From an uncultured bacterium (lineage in GTDB: Bacteria > Oederibacteriota > PGYV01 > Palsa-1178), in assembly GCA_937889595.1 (NCBI GenBank), contig CALAOR010000090.1:62001-126000 (forward strand): DNA of 64,000 nt, read 5' to 3'. Positions 52,889 through 61,148 of this stretch are shown in pieces. Under the pieces are notes generated by a model that worked only from the letters and a program-made list of their open reading frames with translations, ran no database searches and was not told the DNA's origin. The position numbers and the translations under genes were made by a program. Position 1 is the first letter of the stretch. Each line of letters starts with the position of its first letter.

Positions 52889-53012
52889 GTTCTCTGTTCT
52901 TTGTTCTCTGTTCTCTGTTCTAAGTTCTGTGTTCTATAACAAAGAACAGAGAACAAAGAACAAAGAACAAAGAACAGAGAACAGAGAACAGAGAACAAAG
53001 AACAAAGAACAC
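52889..53012. repeat. Palindromic heptanucleotide array 2
   Basis: Seven GTTCTNT units, the same hinge as array 1 (TTCTATAACAAAGAACAGAG), then about ten AACARAG units up to just before the kdsB ribosome site. It is a shorter homologue of 50534-50776, and the two bracket the gmhA-hldE cassette. Confidence 0.9.
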
Positions 53013-53025
53013 TCACGGAGAAACC

Positions 53026-53757
53026 ATGAACATAATCGGCGTAATCCCGGCCCGGTTGAAGTCGACCAGGTTCCCGGAAAAGATGCTTGCGAAAATAAAA
53101 GGCAGGACTTTGATAGAGATGGTATATGCCAATGCAAGGAAGGCAGGTTCCATAAAGCAGTTATACGTGGCAACCGACAATTTAAAGATAAAAAAAGTCA
53201 TAGAGGCGGCAGGCGGCATGGCAATTATGACCCCTGCCTCATGCAAGTCCGGCACTGAACGCGTCAGGGAAGCCTTAAAATCGATACGCGCCAACATGAA
53301 TGATATAGTGGTCAATATACAGGGGGATGAGCCCCTCCTGGAGCCAAAGCTTATTGACAAGGCTGTGAAAGCCCTGATAACTGATAAGTCCTGTGATGCA
53401 TCCACGCTGGCCGCGGTTATTACGGATGAAAAAGAGGTAAACAATACTTCCGTGGTCAAGGTGGTGATAGATTCTTTTTCAAACGCGATGTATTTTTCCA
53501 GGTCTGTAATACCCCATAACCGTGACGGGGTAAAGGCAAAACCGGGGGCATACTTAAAACATATAGGCCTGTACGCGTATAAAAAAAGCGTGCTTGACAG
53601 GTGGCTAAAGCTTGACAGCAGGTATGAAGGAATAGAAAAACTTGAACAGTTAAGGATGTTGGAGAACGGATGTAAAATGAAGGTTGTTGTTGTCAAAAGC
53701 AGGAGCATAGGGATCGACACAAAACAGGACTTTGCGAAACTGAAAAAATTGCTATAA
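53026..53757 (+). CDS. kdsB: CMP-Kdo synthetase (3-deoxy-manno-octulosonate cytidylyltransferase)
   Basis: 243-residue nucleotidyltransferase activating Kdo with CTP for LPS inner-core synthesis. Motifs: IGVIPARLKSTRFPEKML (nucleotide binding), KSGTERVREAL, IVNIQGDEPLL and YFSRSVIPHNRDG, the last typical of KdsB. GIDTKQDFAKLKKLL closes the protein. The ATG lies ten bases after GGAG in CACGGAG, right at the end of heptamer array 2. PyrG, which makes CTP, is next. Confidence 0.94.
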   Translation: MNIIGVIPARLKSTRFPEKMLAKIKGRTLIEMVYANARKAGSIKQLYVATDNLKIKKVIEAAGGMAIMTPASCKSGTERVREALKSIRANMNDIVVNIQGDEPLLEPKLIDKAVKALITDKSCDASTLAAVITDEKEVNNTSVVKVVIDSFSNAMYFSRSVIPHNRDGVKAKPGAYLKHIGLYAYKKSVLDRWLKLDSRYEGIEKLEQLRMLENGCKMKVVVVKSRSIGIDTKQDFAKLKKLL

Positions 53758-53769
53758 AATACAAACGGC

Positions 53770-53806
53770 TTTTAGAAAAGCGGGTTGAAAATTCGCTTTT
53801 CTAAAA
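53770..53806. promoter_or_regulatory. Hairpin in the pyrG leader
   Basis: Perfect 13-bp inverted repeat TTTTAGAAAAGCG/CGCTTTTCTAAAA with an 11-base loop, between kdsB and pyrG. The right arm is followed by a short A-run, not Ts, so it might be a weak terminator, an mRNA stabiliser or part of pyrG attenuation; none is proven. Confidence 0.55.
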
Positions 53807-53839
53807 ATCCGCAAACCGCAATCATAAAAGAGGTGAACT

Positions 53840-55468
53840 ATGGCAGAGAAAAAGTACATTTTTGTAACCGGCGGTGTTGTTTCCTCGCTTGGCAAGGGTA
53901 TTGCGGCATCATCGATCGGGGCGCTTTTGGAGGCCCGTGGAGTCAGGATTACCATGCAAAAATACGATCCTTATCTGAACGTGGATCCGGGCACCATGAG
54001 CCCGTTCCAGCACGGCGAAGTTTACGTGACCGAGGACGGAGCGGAGACGGACCTTGACCTGGGGCACTATGAAAGGTTCACTAACGCCGTCCTTACAAAA
54101 GAAAACAACGTCACAACCGGCAAAATCTACAGCACCATCATAGACAGGGAACGCCGCGGCGATTACCTCGGAAAAACAGTACAGGTCATCCCCCACGTGA
54201 CAAACGAGATAAAAGACAGGCTCAAAGCCGTTACAAAAGGCAGGGATGTGGATGTTGCCATCATAGAGATAGGCGGCACGGTCGGGGACATCGAGAGCCT
54301 GCCATTCCTTGAGGCGATCAGGCAGATGCAGAAGGATCTGGGCCGCGATAATGTCCTTTATGTCCATCTGACGCTCATTCCTTACATAAAAGCCGCAGGC
54401 GAGATCAAGACAAAACCGACCCAGCATTCTGTAGCCACCCTGCGTTCCATCGGTATCCAGCCGGACGTGCTTTTATGCAGGACCGAGATGAAGATATCAA
54501 AGTCCGAGAGGGACAAAATAGCGCTTTTTTGCAACGTTGACGACAATGCTGTTATCCAGGCTTTGGACGTGCCCAGCATATATGAAGTGCCAAGGATGTT
54601 CCATCACCAGGGCCTGGATGATCTGATTGTCGATAAACTTAAATTAAAGGCCAAAAAGATCAATTTAAAAACATGGGATTCCATCGTAAGGAAAATAAAA
54701 TTCCCGTCAGATGAGGTTACGATAGCCGTGGTCGGAAAATATGTGGAAGTACAGGACGCGTATAAATCCATAAAAGAGGCGATACTTCACGGCGGCATAG
54801 GCAACAACGCAAAAGTTAACATAAAGTGGGTGGATTCGGAAAAAGATATAGAACCATTGATAAAAAAGAACCAGGTCGGGAAAATATTAGGCGGAGTAAG
54901 CGGGGTGCTTGTTCCGGGAGGGTTCGGAACCCGGGGTATTGAAGGCAAGATAGCTTCCATTAAGTATGCCAGGGAAAAGAAAATACCGTTCTTCGGGATA
55001 TGCCTTGGCATGCAGGTTTCTGTCATAGAGTTCGCGCGGGACGTGCTGGGCATGAAAGGCGCCAATTCAACGGAATTTGACGAAAAAACCCGGTATCCCG
55101 TGATATCAAAACTTGAAGAACAAAAACATATAGAGTATATGGGCGCTTCAATGAGGCTGGGCGCGTATCCGTGCAAGGTAAAACCGGCCACAAAATCACA
55201 CTCTGCGTACAGGGAAAAGTTCATATTTGAGCGGCACAGACACAGGTATGAGTTCAACAGCCTATATAGGGACAAGTTTGAGGATAAGGGGTTCATGATC
55301 ACCGGAACATCACCGGACGGATTTCTCGTGGAAATGATCGAGTACACAAAGCATCCGTGGTTCATAGCTGTACAGTTCCACCCGGAATTCAAGTCAAAAG
55401 CCAGCTCGCCGCACCCGCTTTTCAGGGATTTTATAAAGGCGTCGCTGAAAAAAAAGAAGGGCAAATAA
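53840..55468 (+). CDS. pyrG: CTP synthase
   Basis: 542-residue full-length enzyme making CTP from UTP, ATP and glutamine. The N-terminal synthetase domain has [20 protein letters not shown] and [20 protein letters not shown]; the C-terminal class I glutaminase has the Cys nucleophile in FFGICLGMQ and His/Glu in QFHPEFKS. Co-location with kdsB and kdsA supplies CTP for CMP-Kdo. GAGG precedes ATG 53840. A 76-codon gene begins one base after its stop. Confidence 0.97.
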   Translation: MAEKKYIFVTGGVVSSLGKGIAASSIGALLEARGVRITMQKYDPYLNVDPGTMSPFQHGEVYVTEDGAETDLDLGHYERFTNAVLTKENNVTTGKIYSTIIDRERRGDYLGKTVQVIPHVTNEIKDRLKAVTKGRDVDVAIIEIGGTVGDIESLPFLEAIRQMQKDLGRDNVLYVHLTLIPYIKAAGEIKTKPTQHSVATLRSIGIQPDVLLCRTEMKISKSERDKIALFCNVDDNAVIQALDVPSIYEVPRMFHHQGLDDLIVDKLKLKAKKINLKTWDSIVRKIKFPSDEVTIAVVGKYVEVQDAYKSIKEAILHGGIGNNAKVNIKWVDSEKDIEPLIKKNQVGKILGGVSGVLVPGGFGTRGIEGKIASIKYAREKKIPFFGICLGMQVSVIEFARDVLGMKGANSTEFDEKTRYPVISKLEEQKHIEYMGASMRLGAYPCKVKPATKSHSAYREKFIFERHRHRYEFNSLYRDKFEDKGFMITGTSPDGFLVEMIEYTKHPWFIAVQFHPEFKSKASSPHPLFRDFIKASLKKKKGK

Positions 55469-55699
55469 ATGGAACCGGATAAACCCGATAGGGATATGCA
55501 GGAAGACCTTTTAAAGTTTGCGAAGGCAAAGTTCCTGTCCTCGCAGGAAAAATACAATGCAATGCAGACCCTGGCAAAGAAATACAATATGCCGCTTGAG
55601 CAGATGATAAAGAAAATAATCACGGAATGGATGACGGAGGCCAAGAGTGAAAAATTCAAGAACGCGGGGAAAAATGCGCCCTTTAAAAAGGTACTCTGA
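55469..55699 (+). CDS. Small charged helical protein between pyrG and kdsA
   Basis: 76-residue hydrophilic protein, largely alpha-helical by composition (EDLLKFAKAKFLSSQEKYNA, then YNMPLEQMIKKIITEWMTEA) and ending in Lys-rich residues. No family recognised. Its ATG directly abuts the pyrG stop and the kdsA GTG start lies 53 bp inside its 3' end, so it sits tightly in the operon, which supports it as real. Possible small regulator or structural partner; unassigned. Confidence 0.6.
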   Translation: MEPDKPDRDMQEDLLKFAKAKFLSSQEKYNAMQTLAKKYNMPLEQMIKKIITEWMTEAKSEKFKNAGKNAPFKKVL

Positions 55700-56486
55700 G
55701 ATAACAGGACAAGGGCTTTTTCTGATCGCGGGCCCCTGTGTCATAGAGAATGAAAAGATGGCTTTTGCCGTGGCTGCAAAGCTTAAGGAAATAACGGGGC
55801 GGCTCGGCATTCCTTTTGTTTTTAAAGCGTCATATGACAAAGCCAATCGGAGTTCGATCGGGAGTTTCCGCGGCCCGGGGATTAAAAAAGGCCTGGCTCT
55901 GATGTCAAATATAAGAAAAACCCTTAATGTCCCGGTATTAACGGATGTGCATGAAACCAAGGATGTAATAGAAACGGCGAAAGTCGTTGATATCCTGCAG
56001 ATACCGGCATTTTTATGCAGACAGACGGACCTGGTGGTTGCAGCCGCAAAAACCGGAAAAATAGTGAACATCAAAAAAGGCCAGTTTCTATCCCCGTTTG
56101 AAATGGATAATATAATAAAAAAAGCGGTTTCAACCGGAAATAAGGAAATTATGCTGACTGAACGGGGTTTCTCGTTTGGATATAATAATCTGGTTGTCGA
56201 CCTGAAATCCATAGCCTACATGAAGAACACAGGTTATCCGGTTGTTATCGATGCCACGCATGCCGTGCAAAGACCCGGAGGAGCCGGCGACCGCAGCGGC
56301 GGGGACAGGGAATACATAGAGACAATAGCAAGGGGCGCGGTGGCAGCGGGCGCGTCAGGTGTTTTCATGGAAGTCCATCCCAACCCGGCAAAGGCAATGT
56401 CAGACAGGGATTCACAGTACGCGTTGGATAAGGTGGAACCGGTATTGAGGAAGTTAAAAGAGATTTATGATCTGGTGAACGGATAA
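55647..56486 (+). CDS. kdsA: Kdo-8-phosphate synthase (2-dehydro-3-deoxyphosphooctonate aldolase)
   Basis: 279-residue TIM-barrel enzyme joining phosphoenolpyruvate and arabinose 5-phosphate to Kdo 8-phosphate. Motifs: LFLIAGPCVIENE, FKASYDKANRSSIGSFRGPG, DVHETKDVIETAKVVDILQIPAFLCRQT (in parts), MLTERGFSFGYNNLVVD and DATHAVQRPGG. The GTG start at 55647 has GGAGG six bases upstream although it overlaps the previous gene; the ATG at 55674 behind GGGG is the alternative. No kdsC or kdsD seen in the window. Confidence 0.93.
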   Translation: MKNSRTRGKMRPLKRYSEITGQGLFLIAGPCVIENEKMAFAVAAKLKEITGRLGIPFVFKASYDKANRSSIGSFRGPGIKKGLALMSNIRKTLNVPVLTDVHETKDVIETAKVVDILQIPAFLCRQTDLVVAAAKTGKIVNIKKGQFLSPFEMDNIIKKAVSTGNKEIMLTERGFSFGYNNLVVDLKSIAYMKNTGYPVVIDATHAVQRPGGAGDRSGGDREYIETIARGAVAAGASGVFMEVHPNPAKAMSDRDSQYALDKVEPVLRKLKEIYDLVNG

Positions 56487-56506
56487 AATAAAATACCAAG
56501 GTTTTC

Positions 56507-56539
56507 GTAGAGAGGCTGCTTGCTGCCTCTCTGACGCGG
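56507..56539. repeat. REP unit, type A, left copy
   Basis: GTAGAGAGGCTGCTTGCTGC followed by CTCTCTGACGCGG: an imperfect hairpin with a short conserved tail. Identical over this length to 57949-57981 downstream of the RAYT gene. Confidence 0.85.
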
Positions 56540-56559
56540 GGTTTTAAACCGAGGGGTGT

Positions 56560-57150
56560 TTGAAATTGAAAAAAATAATAGCAGTGCTTTTATTGTTGGT
56601 TATATGTTCGTGCAATAGTAATAAACCAGAAAATACAATTCTACGAACGTCCGGACTAAAATTAACCAAATTTTTGGAATATTTAAATAAAGCGTATACA
56701 AACACCCCTGTTGGATATGCCGAAGAGAATGCATTTAAAGATACTATTCAAATAAAAAGAACCGTCAATTCTTTTAAAGGTAAAGAATATCAATTGAAAA
56801 GCGGAAAAAAATATTACAAGCATTTATCACTGGTTTATGTTGTATATGATTCAGCCGATAAGTGTGATGCCGAAATTAGGGGGTTTTGTAAAAACAGGAT
56901 GGATTATTGGGACATAGACAGTTTGTTAAAAGGAAAGGAGATAGAACAAGGAAAATCGGTGCCGTTAATAATCGTGGTAAATAAACAGGAAATTGTATAT
57001 ATGGATACGTATTGCGAAAACACTCCGAAAGATTGGACTGATATAAAGAAACAATTTGTTGAATGTTTTTTAGATAAAAATACCGGGCAATCTTATTTTA
57101 TAGAAGCGGAATGCGCCGGTTCCGTTAAGCTGATTAAATCTAGAAATTGA
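56560..57150 (+). CDS. Unknown A+T-rich lipoprotein between REP units
   Basis: 196-residue predicted lipoprotein: hydrophobic signal and lipobox (LLLLVICSC), then a hydrophilic domain with four more Cys residues. A segment (HLSLVYVVYDSADKCDAE) and a late KDWTDIKKQFVECFLD are visible, but I recognise no family. Start TTG 56560 (or TTG 56566, better spaced from GAGGGG). The gene is clearly richer in A+T than its neighbours and lies between a REP type A unit and a decayed copy at 57161, signs of acquisition. Function unknown; it may be cargo moved with the REP/RAYT region. Confidence 0.7.
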   Translation: MKLKKIIAVLLLLVICSCNSNKPENTILRTSGLKLTKFLEYLNKAYTNTPVGYAEENAFKDTIQIKRTVNSFKGKEYQLKSGKKYYKHLSLVYVVYDSADKCDAEIRGFCKNRMDYWDIDSLLKGKEIEQGKSVPLIIVVNKQEIVYMDTYCENTPKDWTDIKKQFVECFLDKNTGQSYFIEAECAGSVKLIKSRN

Positions 57151-57160
57151 GATTAAACGA

Positions 57161-57194
57161 TATAGAGACACTATTTGCTGTTTCTCTGACGCTG
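57161..57194. repeat. Decayed REP type A unit
   Basis: TATAGAGACACTATTTGCTG followed by TTTCTCTGACGC aligns with the type A unit at 56507 with several changes, including the tail TCTCTGACGC. It marks the right side of the A+T-rich lipoprotein. Confidence 0.65.
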
Positions 57195-57283
57195 ATTTTA
57201 GACCGTAGTTGGACTGAAGAACTTAACCATGAACGACAACAAACAGTTATTGTGAAAGACGGGAACCGTTTTATAAAGCCACT

Positions 57284-57366
57284 GTAGAGCGGCAGCAAGC
57301 AGCCGTTGAAACATGCAAAGGCCGTTTATTAAGGCCGTGGTGAGCGGCAGCAAGCAGCCGCTCTAC
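57284..57366. repeat. REP type B pair upstream of the RAYT gene
   Basis: Two GCGGCAGCAAGCAGCCG hairpins in direct order, separated by ACATGCAAAGGCCGTTTATT and more, ending GCTCTAC. Each is like the reverse complement of type A. The whole 83-bp block recurs with few changes at 58023-58102. Confidence 0.85.
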
Positions 57367-57406
57367 GGTGAGTGTAATAATTTAACACAAAAACTGAGGG
57401 GTTTTT

Positions 57407-57952
57407 ATGTCTTTATTTCAAAACAAATACCGTATCGAAACGGCACATCTAAAAGACTATGATTATTCGTCCGAAGGGGATTATTATGTCACAATATGTA
57501 CAAATAATAAACAGAACATATTTGGCTTTGTCGAAGACAAAAGAATGGTTTTGAACCCGGCAGGCATAGCCACCGGAGAACATTGGCAACACCTGCCGGA
57601 AGACTTTAAAAACATTACGCTTGGAGATTTTGTAATTATGCCCGACCACATGCACGGGATTATCAGGATAAACAAAAAAACAGTTAAAACCCTGCATAAT
57701 ATGATCAGGGTGTTTAAATCAAAATCAGGAATACAGATTAACAGAATAAACGGGACACAAGGCTCAAAACCATGGCAGACTGGTTTTTATGATAGGGTTA
57801 TAAGAGGGGAAATCGAATACTTCTTCGTGACAGAATACATTCTGAATAATCCTTTGGTTTATGAATTTGGAAAAGAAGGAAAAGAATGGTATGAGCTGTT
57901 TGAAGAAAGAAATAATCAGCAAAACAAACAAAACAACAACGAAACCGCGTAG
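57407..57952 (+). CDS. REP-associated tyrosine transposase (RAYT, Y1 HUH family)
   Basis: 181-residue single-strand transposase-like protein. HUH motif His81-Met-His83 in VIMPDHMHGII, and the probable catalytic Tyr144 in EYILNNPLVYEF, are the key RAYT signatures; YYVTICTNNKQNIFG near the start is also typical. It would nick and join single-stranded REP hairpins and so spread or domesticate them. Type B pairs flank both sides and a type A unit overlaps its 3' end: the stop TAG (57950-57952) lies within the GTAGAGAGG end of that unit. The C-terminus is Asn/Gln-rich (NNQQNKQNNN). It appears intact. The start ATG has GAGG upstream. Confidence 0.93.
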   Translation: MSLFQNKYRIETAHLKDYDYSSEGDYYVTICTNNKQNIFGFVEDKRMVLNPAGIATGEHWQHLPEDFKNITLGDFVIMPDHMHGIIRINKKTVKTLHNMIRVFKSKSGIQINRINGTQGSKPWQTGFYDRVIRGEIEYFFVTEYILNNPLVYEFGKEGKEWYELFEERNNQQNKQNNNETA

Positions 57953-57981
57953 AGAGGCTGCTTGCTGCCTCTCTGACGCGG
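57949..57981. repeat. REP unit, type A, right copy overlapping the RAYT stop codon
   Basis: Same sequence as 56507-56539. The RAYT gene reads into its first four bases and stops there. Confidence 0.88.
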
Positions 57982-58022
57982 GTTTGTAACGCAGGATGTG
58001 AAACTGTGGGATTAATGCAATG

Positions 58023-58102
58023 AAACGGCAGTAAGCAGCCGTTGAAACATGCAAAAGCCGTTTATTAAAGCCGTGGTGAGCGGCAGCAAGCAGCCGCTCT
58101 AC
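58023..58102. repeat. REP type B pair downstream of the RAYT gene
   Basis: Near-duplicate of 57284-57366, including the ACATGCAAAAGCCGTTTATT linker and the GCTCTAC end; together they bracket the RAYT gene in the same orientation, unlike an IS with inverted ends. Confidence 0.87.
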
Positions 58103-58164
58103 AAAATCTTATATTTTATTGGGGTTTTGTGGCAAAACAACATTCAAAATCCTCCTTTTCCCTG

Positions 58165-58193
58165 TTGCCTTAAGCGGTTTTATCTGTTATATT
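58165..58193 (+). promoter_or_regulatory. Candidate sigma70 promoter for the RNase H gene
   Basis: TTGCCT (58165-58170), 17-bp spacer, TATATT (58188-58193), about 40 bp before ATG 58232. It supports the short start over the tracked ORF start at 58049, which lies inside a REP unit. Confidence 0.65.
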
Positions 58194-58231
58194 CTAATGG
58201 AACAAAAAACAACAAAAAACAAGGAGTTTTT

Positions 58232-58654
58232 ATGACTGAACATGAGAAATACACCGCTTTTATTGACGGTGCGTCCAGCGGCAATCCCGGGCATGCGGGC
58301 ATCGGCGTTGTCATTTATAAAGGAAAAGACCAGGTTCTGGTTGAATCCAAGTACATTGGCACGGCTACCAACAATGTGGCTGAATATACGGCTTTGACGC
58401 ACCTTCTGGATATGGCAAAGAAACACAAGATCAAGGAACTTCACGTTTTTTCCGACAGCGAGCTTATGGTAAAACAGCTGTCCGGTGAATACAAGGTGCG
58501 GGATGAAAAACTCCAGGAGTTTGTAAAGACGGCTTTAACCTTTAAAAAGGACATCAGGTTCGAAGTAACCCATATACCGCGCGAAAAGAATAAGGAAGCC
58601 GACAAGCTTTCCAAGGAAGGCTCAAAAAGGGGAGGCAATATAAGAAATGTATGA
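58232..58654 (+). CDS. Ribonuclease H-like protein (RNase HI family)
   Basis: 140-residue RNase H fold of the RVT_3/RnhA-like branch, which cuts RNA in RNA-DNA hybrids. Acidic active-site residues are visible: Asp in AFIDGASSGNPG, Glu in NNVAEYTAL, Asp in VFSDSELMVKQL and Asp in REKNKEADKLSKE. AAGGAG precedes ATG 58232. It lacks an N-terminal hybrid-binding domain. The next small gene overlaps its end. Classic E. coli-like RnhA has a basic protrusion that is not apparent here. Confidence 0.9.
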   Translation: MTEHEKYTAFIDGASSGNPGHAGIGVVIYKGKDQVLVESKYIGTATNNVAEYTALTHLLDMAKKHKIKELHVFSDSELMVKQLSGEYKVRDEKLQEFVKTALTFKKDIRFEVTHIPREKNKEADKLSKEGSKRGGNIRNV

Positions 58655-58829
58655 GTTTTTAGCCGGTTTATTTTTTATTGTACTGGGTATGGCCGTGTAC
58701 GGCATGGCCAGGTTCGGCTTTAATATAATTTTTTTATACATCCTTTTATTTTCACTGGTTATCGTCATCTGGTCAATTGCCGTGATACGCGAGGATAGAA
58801 AGAAAAAAGATGACAGTTCAATACGGTAA
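58647..58829 (+). CDS. Small membrane protein (60 aa)
   Basis: Two predicted TM helices (EFLAGLFFIVLGMAVYGMA and FLYILLFSLVIVIWSIAVI) and a basic tail (REDRKKKDD). No family recognised. It overlaps the RNase H gene by 8 bp and the TldD start by 20 bp; GGAGG lies ahead of the ATG within the RNase H gene. Tight spacing supports a real gene of unknown function. Confidence 0.65.
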   Translation: MYEFLAGLFFIVLGMAVYGMARFGFNIIFLYILLFSLVIVIWSIAVIREDRKKKDDSSIR

Positions 58830-60168
58830 CATAGCCCGCAGGTTTGAAAACGCGGGTTTTCAAATATGGGACATCTTTGAGGAAACGTCCACATCCACAA
58901 TAATAACTTTTGAAGATAACCGGGTTGATAAGATCATGCCGGGTCTGGATTTCGGGGTGGGGCTCAGGGGCATAAGGGATTTTAAGACTGTGTACGGTTA
59001 TACCAATGACTTAAGCGTCTTGGATAAAACAGCGGAAACCATCTGCGGCGCTGCAGGAGCGGGCGAAGATATTGTTTTCAGCGAAATAAAGCCTTCGATA
59101 ATCCATGAAGTAAAAATACAGCCCGATTCCGTCTCCATGCAAAAGAAAATCGATCTTTTAAAAGGGATAAATGACTCGGTGAGGTCGAAAAGCGGCCTTA
59201 TCAGGCAGGTGACAATAAATTATTCCGAGAAAAAACAGCAGGTTGCCGTCTATAATGATAAAAAAGAACTATCCCGCGAGGACCGGGTTTACACCAACTG
59301 CACCATAATGGTCATCGCGGAGAAAAACGGCCGCATAGAAACAGGATACAGTGTCCTGGCCGCGCGCAGGGGTTTTGAGGTTTTTGAGCTTGAAGATGTA
59401 TTTAAAAAAGCCGATGATGCGGCAAGCCTTGCTTTGCGACTGCTCGACGCGGATAAAAAAATAACCGGCCCCATGACCGCTGTAATATCGTCCAGCGCGG
59501 GCGGGACCATGATACACGAGGCTGTCGGGCATTCTCTGGAAGCAGACCTGGTGCAAAAAGGCCTGTCCCAGTATCAGGGAAAAAAAGGGAAAAAAGTGGC
59601 TTCCGGTATTATCACCGTCCTGGACGACGCGACGCTGCCGAACAGACGCGGGTCCCTGTCATTTGACGACGAAGGAACACTGTCGCAGCGCACTGTACTT
59701 ATCGAAAACGGAATATTAAAGAACTATATGTATGACAGGGAAACCGCGTTAAAGGATAAAACAGAATCGACCGGAAACGGCAGAAGAGAGTCATATAAAT
59801 TCAGGCCCATACCAAGGATGAGGAACACCATGATAGCGCCGGGGACAGGCTTAAGCGCGGACTTGATAAAAGACACAAAAAGCGGCATATTTGTGGTGAA
59901 GATGGGCGGCGGACAGGTAAATACCGTAACCGGAGAGTTTGTTTTTGAAGTCAAAGACGGATACATGATTGAAGACGGTAAAGTCACATATCCGGTACGG
60001 GGCGCGACCCTCATGGGTATTGGAGCGGATGTCTTAAATACCATAGACGCCGTGTGTACTGACCTGGGGTTTGACTCGGGAACCTGCGGCAAGGACGGCC
60101 AGGGAGCTCCGGTTTGCGACGCCCAGCCAACGCTGAGGATACCGACAATACTGGTGGGGAGCAAATAA
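58810..60168 (+). CDS. tldD: TldD-family metalloprotease
   Basis: 452-residue protein of the TldD/PmbA family. The active-site motif SAGGTMIHEAVGHSLEADL (HExxxH zinc site) lies near residues 230-245, and RRGSLSFDDEGT and TYPVRGATLMGIGADVL are typical later motifs. TldD and TldE form a heterodimeric protease that degrades or matures small peptides such as CcdA or microcin precursors. Only one partner is visible here; TldE may lie elsewhere. Start ATG 58810 overlaps the small membrane gene. Confidence 0.93.
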   Translation: MTVQYGNIARRFENAGFQIWDIFEETSTSTIITFEDNRVDKIMPGLDFGVGLRGIRDFKTVYGYTNDLSVLDKTAETICGAAGAGEDIVFSEIKPSIIHEVKIQPDSVSMQKKIDLLKGINDSVRSKSGLIRQVTINYSEKKQQVAVYNDKKELSREDRVYTNCTIMVIAEKNGRIETGYSVLAARRGFEVFELEDVFKKADDAASLALRLLDADKKITGPMTAVISSSAGGTMIHEAVGHSLEADLVQKGLSQYQGKKGKKVASGIITVLDDATLPNRRGSLSFDDEGTLSQRTVLIENGILKNYMYDRETALKDKTESTGNGRRESYKFRPIPRMRNTMIAPGTGLSADLIKDTKSGIFVVKMGGGQVNTVTGEFVFEVKDGYMIEDGKVTYPVRGATLMGIGADVLNTIDAVCTDLGFDSGTCGKDGQGAPVCDAQPTLRIPTILVGSK

Positions 60169-60214
60169 ATATCACGCTGATGCAATACTAAAAAATTATT
60201 TTTGGAGGTATAAG

Positions 60215-61030
60215 ATGAAAAAGACGGTCTTTGTTGTGTTGGTAACATCATCTTTGTTAATGGCAGGCTCTGTTTTTGCTGCGGATAAAGCCGCTGCAAT
60301 TACAAACACAACCGTGACAACCGCCGCCGCAATTACAATTACACCCATGGCGGCCGCAACTGTTGCCGCCGCAATAACACAAACCGCATCTCCCGCCGCA
60401 ATAACGGCGACTGCCGCGCCTGCAGCGGGCCCTTTTATACAGGGAGTAATGCCGCCGTCAATAGAAGAAGGCGCGTATGAGGAACCAGGGGAACCGGCGC
60501 CCACGGCCGAAGAAGCCGGCCAGGCTGTTGAAAAGAAATCTGAAGTCAGGAAAAAGAAGCATTTTACAATAGAACAGACCCTATACACCCCGAGTTCAAT
60601 AGGCACGAAAATAGGGTATTTTATAAATGAAAACTGGAGGGTAGCTGCCGAGTACTCGACCATCTCGGGGCTGATCGCCAATTCAAACCATGAAAAAAAC
60701 GCGTCATGGGCAATTTCCGGGAACTATTCCCCGGCTGATGATGACTGGTCGCCGTTTTACGGCGCCGGCATTGCCATGATGGACCTTTACTATCACGACA
60801 CGGTGAACAACGACAGCATTTATTTTACGAAGCAATTTACGGGCGGATATATAGACGCGGGCGTTACCTGGATAACGGATTCTATATTCATGGCTTCTTT
60901 GGAATTTGACCTTTACGCCGGAAAGACCAGGCTCAAACAGAAGGATATCACAACTCCGTCAAGCAGCAATGATGTGACAACCGCGACACTTTCTGTCATG
61001 ATAGGTGCGACAGTCGGGTTTTGTTTCTAA
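60215..61030 (+). CDS. Outer-membrane beta-barrel with Ala/Thr-rich N-terminal linker
   Basis: 271 residues: signal peptide (LLMAGSVFA), a long low-complexity Ala/Thr/Ile linker (about 25-80, e.g. TTVTTAAAITITPMAAATV), an acidic Pro/Glu segment, then a likely eight-strand barrel from about residue 118 (YTPSSIGTKIGYFINENWRV) ending in FCF, with terminal Phe as BAM signal. No family recognised beyond OmpA/OmpW-like small barrels. GGAGG precedes ATG 60215. The repetitive linker may be a flexible spacer to peptidoglycan or surface. Confidence 0.75.
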   Translation: MKKTVFVVLVTSSLLMAGSVFAADKAAAITNTTVTTAAAITITPMAAATVAAAITQTASPAAITATAAPAAGPFIQGVMPPSIEEGAYEEPGEPAPTAEEAGQAVEKKSEVRKKKHFTIEQTLYTPSSIGTKIGYFINENWRVAAEYSTISGLIANSNHEKNASWAISGNYSPADDDWSPFYGAGIAMMDLYYHDTVNNDSIYFTKQFTGGYIDAGVTWITDSIFMASLEFDLYAGKTRLKQKDITTPSSSNDVTTATLSVMIGATVGFCF

Positions 61031-61087
61031 ACCCGCCGGGTAATCTGAAAGCGCAGCGCGTGCGTCTAATATCCGGGAAACGTACAA

Positions 61088-61115
61088 TTGACACAATATA
61101 TGTTATTATGATAAT
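61088..61115 (+). promoter_or_regulatory. Candidate sigma70 promoter of the TRAP-associated operon
   Basis: TTGACA (61088-61093), 16-bp spacer, GATAAT (61110-61115), about 35 bp before ATG 61149. Confidence 0.65.
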
Positions 61116-61148
61116 CTGTTAAGGCTCGACTAAAATTACGGAGGAAAA

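Noticed and set aside
50534-53012. Heptamer arrays as CRISPR
   Set aside because: Seven-base units with no spacers and no cas genes nearby.
52887-53258. ORF 52887-53258 (+)
   Set aside because: Begins in heptamer array 2 and runs out of frame through kdsB.
57284-58102. RAYT region as an ordinary insertion sequence
   Set aside because: Flanking repeats are in direct, not inverted, orientation, no target duplication is visible, and the enzyme is of the RAYT type.
58049-58231. N-terminal extension of the RNase H ORF
   Set aside because: The extension begins inside a REP-B unit and spans the promoter; ATG 58232 has AAGGAG and the domain starts there.
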